Below, one piece after another: positions 7,161-11,338 of a stretch of DNA of 11,338 nucleotides. A program made the translations under genes and the position numbers. The stretch is taken from assembly GCA_910577885.1 (NCBI GenBank), contig CAJTNK010000060.1:1-11338 (forward strand), given 5' to 3'. Position 1 is the stretch's first letter, and each line of letters opens with the position of its first letter. The notes beneath the pieces are model-generated. The model searched no databases. It saw only the letters and a program-made list of their open reading frames with translations, and was not told the origin of the DNA. The DNA comes from an uncultured Rikenella sp. Its GTDB lineage: Bacteria > Bacteroidota > Bacteroidia > Bacteroidales > Rikenellaceae.

Positions 7161-8135
7161 TCAGTATTTCAACTTGACGTTATCGACCCAGAAGCTGTTC
7201 CCGACCGTCCCGACGTAAGCCCCTCCGTGGCTGGACGAGAACTGAAGGATCAGGTGGGTGGGTTGTTCGTTGTCGGGCGACCAGCCCACTTCGTGGATCG
7301 GCACCATACGTCCGTGGCTGTTCCGACACCAGTAGGCGCGTTCACCGTCGAGGAGCCCCATCTCCTCGGCCCGATACGATGCCGGATTCTTCGTCAGGTC
7401 GCCGTACCGGATCACCACCGTATGGCCGTTGACCCAGTTCGGGGTGTTGGTCGTGATCCGTTCGACGGCCGTAGCCACCCGGCGCGCATAGACATTCCCC
7501 TCGGCATCTTCCCACCGGTGCTGAAGCAGCAGAATGACATCGGCGCAGTCGGGACCGGCCACCGTTTTCTGGGCGCCGAAGCCGGTGGCCCGGATCCGGT
7601 TGGGCGACCCGTCGGTGCGGTACTTGTAGTCCATCACCAGCGCTACGGGACGTTCCGTGAACGGGATTCCCTGGTTCAGCTTCGCCTGCGGATTCTTCGT
7701 ATCCTTGATCGGCTCGATCATGTCGCCCAGGAAGATGCTCCCGGAGGCCAGCACCGAGATGTTCATCATTCCGAGCACCTTGACGGTCTCCAGGCGGGTG
7801 TCCATCCGGGCGCACCGCCCGTTGTTGCGACGCTCCGGAATCACCGTCGCGCTACACTTCGTGATGCCGTTCATCTTGGCCAGCACGTTCGACGTGCCCC
7901 ATGGCGAACGCGGACTCCGATGGTAAGGCTCGTCGCCCCGGAGTGTATCGTCCGGGCCGATCTCGTAGATCCGTTTCAACTCGCCGCCGATCGCCCCCGA
8001 TTCCTGGATCTCGCGCACCACCCAGTGGTCGAAATCGCCGAAGGCGATGCTCACGGTTTTTTGTCCGAATGCGGCGGCGGTCAGCAAGGTTTGTACGCCT
8101 GCGACGGCCAGTGCTGTGGCAAAGAATTTCTTCAT
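7161..8135 (-). CDS. secreted PCMD-type (putative carbohydrate metabolism domain) protein
   Basis: A 324-residue exported protein with a Sec signal peptide (residues 1-24, cut probably after AAFGQ or nearby) and no lipobox. The mature chain is all soluble and looks beta-rich. FTERPVALVMDYKYRTDG (159-176) and the C-terminal FWVDNVKLKY (315-324) are features I associate with the Bacteroidota PCMD family, whose fold resembles carbohydrate-binding beta-sandwiches. No catalytic residues can be named. Several cysteines (94, 108, 197, 270) could form disulfides in the periplasm or at the surface. GGAGG lies 8 nt before the ATG. The gene heads the run of three that continues with the barrel protein and the phosphoethanolamine transferase. 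A sugar-binding role is inferred from family alone; the family call is from memory. Confidence 0.72.
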   Translation of the reverse strand: MKKFFATALAVAGVQTLLTAAAFGQKTVSIAFGDFDHWVVREIQESGAIGGELKRIYEIGPDDTLRGDEPYHRSPRSPWGTSNVLAKMNGITKCSATVIPERRNNGRCARMDTRLETVKVLGMMNISVLASGSIFLGDMIEPIKDTKNPQAKLNQGIPFTERPVALVMDYKYRTDGSPNRIRATGFGAQKTVAGPDCADVILLLQHRWEDAEGNVYARRVATAVERITTNTPNWVNGHTVVIRYGDLTKNPASYRAEEMGLLDGERAYWCRNSHGRMVPIHEVGWSPDNEQPTHLILQFSSSHGGAYVGTVGNSFWVDNVKLKY

Positions 8136-8143
8136 CTCTCTTT

Positions 8144-8148
8144 CCTCC
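8144..8148 (-). promoter_or_regulatory. Shine-Dalgarno of the PCMD gene
   Basis: GGAGG on the minus strand, 8 nt upstream of the ATG at 8135. It supports that start and the signal peptide that follows it. Confidence 0.7.
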
Positions 8149-8249
8149 GTTTCGTTAACCGGGTCCCCGTCCTCCCTCTCGCTCGAGAAGCGGCGGGTGA
8201 TCCCTCGTGTTCATGAATTACGTTTTCGTCCGGGGAAGCGGTCGCACAG

Positions 8250-8281
8250 CAAAGTAAGCCGTTCGGAGGCGGGCAGACAAT
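8250..8281 (-). promoter_or_regulatory. candidate promoter of the PCMD-barrel-phosphoethanolamine transferase operon
   Basis: The minus strand reads TTACTTTG (8257-8250), one mismatch from TAnnTTTG. TTGT lies at 8280-8277, 19 nt upstream, in place of the -33 TTTG. It would give a leader of about 110 nt. A second, weaker -7 candidate (TACATTCG) lies at 8329-8322. An 18-bp palindrome abuts the -33 position. Confidence 0.45.
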
Positions 8282-8297
8282 ACTGATCTATCAGTAT
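8280..8297. promoter_or_regulatory. operator-like palindrome ATACTGAT-CT-ATCAGTAT
   Basis: Perfect 8-bp half-sites with a 2-bp centre. The site touches the -33 element of the candidate operon promoter, the usual place for a dimeric activator or repressor. The cognate regulator is not in the window. Confidence 0.45.
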
Positions 8298-8548
8298 CCC
8301 CGTTGCTCGGACCTACCGGTGCGAATGTACGAATTCTCCGTTCTCGGACTCTTCGCTTTCGCGCCCCCGATGTCGATATGAACAATTTTGGTTCCGTATT
8401 GCATATTTCCCGAAAGTTTTTACTGGAGATTACCCCTTGTCGGATGCTTTTTCGCTGAATTTGAACGGATTTGTCTCTCCGATTTTTTTCGAACAGGATT
8501 TCCGTTCGACTCTCTTATACCTCTTTTTCGGCTCGTTTTGGTCCCGGG

Positions 8549-8600
8549 GTGCCGCTGGGCACCCGAAGGCTGGGTTTTTCGTGGCAAAATTTTTTCGACC
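8549..8600 (+). repeat. degenerate repeat unit, partial copy
   Basis: GTGCCGCTGGGCAC followed by CCGAAGGCTGG and TCGTGGCAAAA. It resembles the first 40 nt of the unit at 9321 but has diverged after that. It marks the left border of the mosaic; the 8160-8540 stretch before it is the operon leader and upstream region, in which I see no repeat of this family. Confidence 0.5.
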
Positions 8601-8611
8601 GTTAGGCCCCA

Positions 8612-8628
8612 GCGATGCGTAGCATCGC
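8612..8628. repeat. GCGATGC-GTA-GCATCGC hairpin
   Basis: A perfect 7-bp inverted repeat. It is the reverse complement of the copy at 150-166, including its loop, and flanking sequence is shared too, so both derive from one module placed in opposite orientations. Confidence 0.65.
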
Positions 8629-8640
8629 CGGCCCACCGCG

Positions 8641-8711
8641 GGCCCGCCCGGCCCGAGGGCAATTCCTGCTTGTTACCGAGACAACCCCAGCTTTCGCGTG
8701 CCGAGTAGCAC
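8641..8711 (-). repeat. dispersed repeat unit, copy 2 (inverted)
   Basis: Read on the minus strand it runs GTGCTACTCGGCAC, GCGAAAGCTGGGGTTG, CTCGGTAACAA, AATTGCCCT and GGGCCGGGCGGGC. It aligns along its length with 9321-9391 and 15-84. It abuts the 76-bp hairpin element at 8711-8786. Confidence 0.75.
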
Positions 8712-8786
8712 CGCGCGCCACGCCTTAGGAGGAAATCAAGCCGATAAACGATGAGTTTTATCGGAAATGATTTCCAAGGCGCGCGG
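8711..8786 (-). repeat. 76-bp nested-hairpin element, copy 1
   Basis: Three nested stems: CCGCGCGCC/GGCGCGCGG (8711-8719 with 8778-8786), GGAAATCA/TGATTTCC (8731-8738 with 8768-8775), and CCGATAAA/TTTATCGG (8741-8748 with 8757-8764). The loop contains CGATGAG. The copy at 9443-9519 in the other orientation has the same outer stem and loop but a different inner stem that is still perfectly paired. Confidence 0.8.
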
Positions 8787-8813
8787 TCAATGCAAATTGC
8801 CCCCGGCCCCGGG

Positions 8814-8865
8814 GTGCCGCTCGGCACTCGAAGACTGGATTTGACTCGGCCAAGCGGAACGCCCG
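8814..8865 (+). repeat. repeat unit, partial copy joined to a FISUMP remnant
   Basis: GTGCCGCTCGGCACTCGAAG then ACTGGATTTGACTCGGCCAA, a diverged copy of the unit at 9321. The 26 nt at 8802-8827 are identical to 11042-11067. In both places a FISUMP-like C-terminal coding remnant follows on the plus strand. Confidence 0.7.
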
Positions 8866-8866
8866 C

Positions 8867-8987
8867 GGGTACAGCTGCTCGTCGTTTCTTTCGGGGAGTG
8901 GCAATGCCCGCTACTTGGGCTTCAGTTATAGCTTTCTCGCCCGACAGGCCAGCAAAACGCCCTGTGGGCGCGTTGCGTTGCCTCCAG
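8867..8987 (+). pseudogene. frameshifted remnant of a FISUMP-domain C terminus
   Basis: The plus strand encodes GYSCSSFLSGSGNARYLGF (8867-8923). This is like the Trp-Ser-Ser core of FISUMP domains (usually GYYWSSS...ARYL.F). The reading frame then shifts, and the end reads GALRCLQ (8967-8987), like the domain's closing RCVQ. The nucleotides align with 11136-11205, with a 3-nt gap, and again around GTTGCGTTG.CTCCAG (8973-8987). There is no start codon, no N-terminal part and no signal peptide, so it cannot make a working domain. The cause of the shift may be the inverted GGCCTGnCGGGCGAGAAA word at 8931-8950. Confidence 0.55.
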
Positions 8988-9088
8988 GTGCCGCTCGGCA
9001 CGCGAACCGGGCCTGACGGGCGAGAAAATTCGTCCTCGGGCGCGCCCCCCGGCGCCCGCCTACGGCGTTCGCTGCGCTCCGAGGCCGC

Positions 9089-9105
9089 GCGATGCAAAGC
9101 ATCGC
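9089..9105. repeat. GCGATGC-AAA-GCATCGC hairpin
   Basis: A perfect 7-bp inverted repeat, extendable by one pair on each side (9088 and 9106). The stem is the same as at 150-166 and 8612-8628 but the loop differs. Confidence 0.6.
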
Positions 9106-9320
9106 GAAACTGCTCTGCGAAACAGCGCGGCCCCTTTCCCCGAAAACAACCGCCTTACAGAGGCGGGCCGGACGCCTCCCACTCGGGAGGCCCGCACTGC
9201 GTCTTTTATTGCCAGCCTTTACCCTAACCGGGCGCCCGCTCGAAACAATGAGCATTGTCTGCGCGCCGGATTTCGCGAGTCGCCGCCAGCGGGCTTTGCG
9301 GAGAAAACCCCAGCTTTCGT

Positions 9321-9391
9321 GTGCCGAGCGGCACTCGAAAGCTGGAGTTGGCTCGGCAACAAAAGGGAACTGCCCTTACGCCGGGCGGGCG
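9321..9391 (+). repeat. dispersed repeat unit, copy 3 (best preserved)
   Basis: A perfect palindrome GTGCCGAGCGGCAC (9321-9334), then TCGAAAGCTGGAGTTGGCTC, GGCAACAA, AACTGCCCTT and GCCGGGCGGGC. Together with the 15 nt before it, it forms a long hairpin: CCAGCTTTCG (9310-9319) pairs with CGAAAGCTGG (9336-9345) around the palindrome. The 31 nt at 9332-9362 equal 26-56. Confidence 0.85.
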
Positions 9392-9442
9392 GTGCCTCCC
9401 GGCACTCGGTACTGGCCATTCGGGCGAGAAAACAGTCTTTGG

Positions 9443-9519
9443 CCGCGCGCCTTGGGAAATTCTTCCGTTTCAACTCATCGTTGAAACGGTGTATTTCCCT
9501 TTTAAGGCGGGGCGCGCGG
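9443..9519 (+). repeat. 76-bp nested-hairpin element, copy 2
   Basis: Stems CCGCGCGCC/GGCGCGCGG (9443-9451 with 9511-9519), GGGAAAT/ATTTCCC (9454-9460 with 9493-9499) and CCGTTTCAA/TTGAAACGG (9465-9473 with 9481-9489), loop CTCATCG. It is homologous to 8711-8786 in the opposite orientation, and both copies are followed by the GTnCCGCTCGGCAC-type palindrome. Confidence 0.8.
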
Positions 9520-9622
9520 TACCGCTCGGCACTCGGTATTACCTTTCCGGCAGAGAAAACCCCAGCCCTCGTGTGCCGAGCGGCACCCTGACGGCGGAGA
9601 AAAACCAACAAGGAAAACCCTC

Positions 9623-10978
9623 TCACCCCCGCAGCAAGCCGATTTTACTCAGAAAAATAATCGCCACAGCGATCGGCGACAAAAACCGAACCACGAACCG
9701 AAAGAGAGGATAAATCCGGTTGTTATACGTCCCGTTGGTCGTAAAAACGCGCCGCAGCCGCTTTTCCGACAGCCGCCAACCCGTGAAAATGACGATCAAT
9801 AACCCGCTGATTGTCATCAGGTAATTGGCCGAGAGCATGTCCAGAAAGTCGAAGACATTGTACCCCGCGATCATCAGCCTCGAGCCCTCGACCTGAGACT
9901 GCGCGCAGAGCGCCGACACCAGACTCAGCGTACCGAAAAGCCACATCACCGCCCGCCGACGCGTCATTTTCAACTCCTCCATCATGTAATTGGTCATCAT
10001 CTCGAAGATCGAGACCATCGAAGTCAGAGCGGCAATCGTAATCAGGAGAAAGAAAAGAATACCCACATAATGTCCGCCCGACATGCGGGCAAAGACGTTC
10101 GGCAGGGTCAGAAAAATCAGATCGGGCCCCTGCGTCGGACTGATCTGAAAGGTGAAGACGGCCGGGAATATCGCAATCCCGGAGACAATCGCAATCGACG
10201 TATCGATCAACACGACAATCCCTTTCGAGCGGAGCATATTCTCCGGTTTGACCACATACGAGCTGTAGGTAATCATCACCCCCATCCCCAGGCTCAGCGT
10301 GAAGAAGACCTGCCCCAAGGCATCCAAGACCGTATCGATCCCGATTTTCGAGAAGTCGGGGCGGAAGAGAAAGCTCATCCCCTCCCGAAATCCGCTGAGC
10401 GTAAACGAGTTCACACACAGCACCAACAAGATCCCGAGCAGCAGCGGCATCAGGATCTTGTTCCACCGCTCGACCCCCTTCTCCACGCCCCGGAAAACCA
10501 CCAGCGCCGTGAGTCCCAGAAACCCCACCGACAACAAGATCGGTTGCCAACCGGTGTTCCGGAAAGCGACGAATCCGGCCTGCAATTCCTCATAGCTCTG
10601 CCCCACACGGAAATTCGCCACCGCATCGTACAAGAACCGCACGCTCCAACCGGCAATCACACTATAAAACCCCAGGATACAAAACCCGGCCACCACCCCC
10701 ATATACCCCACCAAGTACCACTTACTTTTCGGAGCGAGTTGTTTGAACGCCCCGACGGCTCCCCGATGCGTAGCCCTTCCGAGAATGAACTCGCTGAGGA
10801 TGAGCGGCAAACCGACCAACAGAATCAGCACCAGGTAGAGCAGCAGAAAAGCGGCTCCGCCATTCATCCCCGCCAGGTAGGGAAAACGCCAGATATTCCC
10901 CAGTCCGACCGCCGATCCGACGACCGCCATCATGGTTCCGAAATGGCTGCTAAAGGCCCCTCTCTGTTCCTGTTTCAT
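9623..10978 (-). CDS. neurotransmitter:sodium symporter (NSS/SNF) family transporter
   Basis: A 451-residue inner-membrane protein with 11 or 12 helices, expected to import an amino acid or similar small amine with sodium by the LeuT-fold mechanism. The TM1 signature GSAVGLGNIWRFPYL is at 21-35; Asn28 aligns with LeuT Asn27. TM6 reads FFTLSLGMGVMITYSSY (225-241), with Thr227 and Ser229 at the sodium/substrate positions. TM8 has AALTS (316-320), whose Thr319 and Ser320 match the Na2-site residues of LeuT. The length suits bacterial 11-TM members. The ATG at 10978 is preferred to a TTG two codons upstream. No clear promoter or Shine-Dalgarno is visible in the 60 nt before it. Substrate cannot be read from sequence. 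The gene is flanked on both sides by the GC-rich repeat mosaic. Confidence 0.92.
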   Translation of the reverse strand: MKQEQRGAFSSHFGTMMAVVGSAVGLGNIWRFPYLAGMNGGAAFLLLYLVLILLVGLPLILSEFILGRATHRGAVGAFKQLAPKSKWYLVGYMGVVAGFCILGFYSVIAGWSVRFLYDAVANFRVGQSYEELQAGFVAFRNTGWQPILLSVGFLGLTALVVFRGVEKGVERWNKILMPLLLGILLVLCVNSFTLSGFREGMSFLFRPDFSKIGIDTVLDALGQVFFTLSLGMGVMITYSSYVVKPENMLRSKGIVVLIDTSIAIVSGIAIFPAVFTFQISPTQGPDLIFLTLPNVFARMSGGHYVGILFFLLITIAALTSMVSIFEMMTNYMMEELKMTRRRAVMWLFGTLSLVSALCAQSQVEGSRLMIAGYNVFDFLDMLSANYLMTISGLLIVIFTGWRLSEKRLRRVFTTNGTYNNRIYPLFRFVVRFLSPIAVAIIFLSKIGLLRG

Positions 10979-11041
10979 GTTCAAACGTCTCTTGCTTCTC
11001 TATTTTCCGTGTCGTTATTCCGTAGTTCCTCTCCCCTGCCG

Positions 11042-11067
11042 CCCGGCCCCGGGGTGCCGCTCGGCAC
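11042..11067 (+). repeat. repeat palindrome with flank, identical to 8802-8827
   Basis: Twenty-six identical nucleotides (CCCGGCCCCGGG, then TGCCGCTCGGCAC, partly overlapping) shared with the mosaic near 8802. They stand directly before the FISUMP remnant, as at the other site. Confidence 0.75.
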
Positions 11068-11270
11068 CGGCCCCGGGCTTCCGCGACGTTTATAGCGATC
11101 GAGGTTACGGGCGATTGCGGGAGGTCGGCTACGCCGGGTACATCTGGTCGTCGTCGGTTCCTTCGGGGAGTAGCACTGCCCACTACTTGACCTTCCACTA
11201 CGGCGGGATTGATCCGCAGTACAGCTACTATCGTGCATACGGTCGTCAGTTGCGTTGTCTCCAGGAAGAG
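11061..11270 (+). pseudogene. partial FISUMP-domain C terminus on the plus strand (open frame continues to the window edge)
   Basis: One uninterrupted frame encodes PAPGFRDVYSDRGYGRLREV, then GYAGYIWSSSVPSGSSTAHY, LTFHYGGIDPQYSYY and RAYGRQLRCLQE. This matches the C-terminal third of the FISUMP domain in order: P..G.RD, the G.L..VG turn, GY.WSSS, the YL.F strand, and R.YG...RC.Q. The frame is open from an ATG at 10977 (inside the transporter start region, opposite strand) to the end of the window, but residues before about 11064 are repeat-derived and do not look like FISUMP. The N-terminal two thirds of the domain are missing, so it is a fragment, or an exon-like cassette, rather than a normal gene. 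After RCLQ, where such proteins normally stop, the frame runs into another GTGCCGCT repeat (11273). Recognition is from memory of the family. Confidence 0.6.
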
Positions 11271-11338
11271 GGGTGCCGCTGCCCAGCTGGCAGACATCCG
11301 GCTTGCTTTCGCGGGCACAGCGTGAAACCGTCGGGCCC

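Larger units (their letters stand above)
8535..9610. repeat. mosaic of short GC-rich repeat modules between the PCMD operon and the transporter
   Basis: About 1.1 kb with no credible gene, built from recurring words in both orientations. The palindrome GTGCCGnnCGGCAC or a variant occurs at 8549, 8698, 8814, 8988, 9321, 9392, 9519 and 9573, with further copies at 15, 11054 and 11273. The 33 nt ending at 9334 and at 9586 (starting AGAAAACCCCAGC) differ at two positions. A second unit, palindrome plus about 12 nt plus CGGGCGAGAAAA or similar, begins at 8988, 9392 and 9519. The words CAGAGAAAACCCCA (104-117 and 9551-9564) and GGCCTGACGGGCGAGAAA-like sequences recur. No transposase, integrase, reverse transcriptase or cas gene is present. 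Separate hairpins lie at 9150-9166, 9175-9190 and 9245-9258. Confidence 0.85.

Noticed and set aside
8437..8622. Small plus-strand gene of 61 codons
   Set aside because: No Shine-Dalgarno or promoter, and the second half is translated repeat sequence. Nothing supports expression.
8540..9610. CRISPR array
   Set aside because: Repeats are irregularly spaced, occur in both orientations and are imperfect; there are no uniform spacers and no cas genes.
8540..9610. Insertion sequence remnant
   Set aside because: No transposase-like reading frame, no long terminal inverted repeats enclosing the block, and no target duplication could be seen.
8420..9713. Several open frames of 60-225 codons in the mosaic (for example 8420-9097 minus, 8751-9227 plus, 9219-9626 minus, 9255-9713 plus)
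   Set aside because: Their sequences are made of translated repeat modules (VPLGTR, LLPSQLQLS and similar) and have no consistent starts or domain features. Only the FISUMP-like pieces have meaning.
10982..10984. TTG as start of the transporter
   Set aside because: An ATG two codons later has the normal N terminus for this family; nothing favours the TTG.
8540..11338. Diversity-generating retroelement variable and template repeats
   Set aside because: FISUMP-like ends invite the idea, but no reverse transcriptase or accessory gene is in view, and the differences between the two copies are not limited to positions where one copy has adenine. It stays only a possibility for sequence outside the window.

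Overview
The window looks like a chromosomal segment of a fairly high-GC member of the Bacteroidota, probably Bacteroidales and possibly close to Alistipes/Rikenellaceae. The genus is a guess from GC content plus gene families. The evidence is a DUF4837 lipoprotein, a PCMD-domain secreted protein, a GH20 lipoprotein with a C-terminal discoidin-like module, and a Bacteroidota-type -7 promoter box (TACCTTTG). All six intact genes read on the minus strand.

Layout from the right-hand end, in the direction of transcription: a sodium-coupled NSS-family transporter (9623-10978); about 1.5 kb without a credible gene (8136-9622); a probable three-gene operon encoding a secreted PCMD protein, a BamA/TamA-like outer-membrane barrel and a phosphoethanolamine transferase of the EptA/MCR sulfatase-fold type (8135 down to 4134; the last two genes overlap by 14 nt); a DUF4837 lipoprotein with its own promoter (3021-4016); a 500-bp gap filled with nested hairpins; and a GH20 beta-N-acetylhexosaminidase lipoprotein (339-2513) followed by a good intrinsic terminator. 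The proteins are envelope-centred: lipid A/envelope decoration, an outer-membrane barrel, surface or periplasmic lipoproteins, glycan trimming and solute uptake.

The unusual part is the non-coding DNA. Positions 8540-9610, 1-170 and 11040-11338 are a mosaic of short GC-rich modules in both orientations. They include about eleven copies or variants of the palindrome GTGCCGnnCGGCAC, three copies of a roughly 70-bp unit (one 31-nt stretch is identical at 26-56 and 9332-9362), and two copies of a 76-bp hairpin element (8711-8786 and 9443-9519) whose inner stems have changed on both arms while the loop stayed the same.

Embedded in this mosaic are two plus-strand remnants of the C-terminal end of a FISUMP (Fibrobacter succinogenes major paralogous) domain. 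One is in an open frame running off the right edge (11061-11270 for the recognisable part) and one is frameshifted (8867-8987). I read the region as a repeat-driven accessory locus carrying partial FISUMP 3' cassettes. Whether it is decay, a mobile module or a reservoir for gene conversion cannot be decided from this window.
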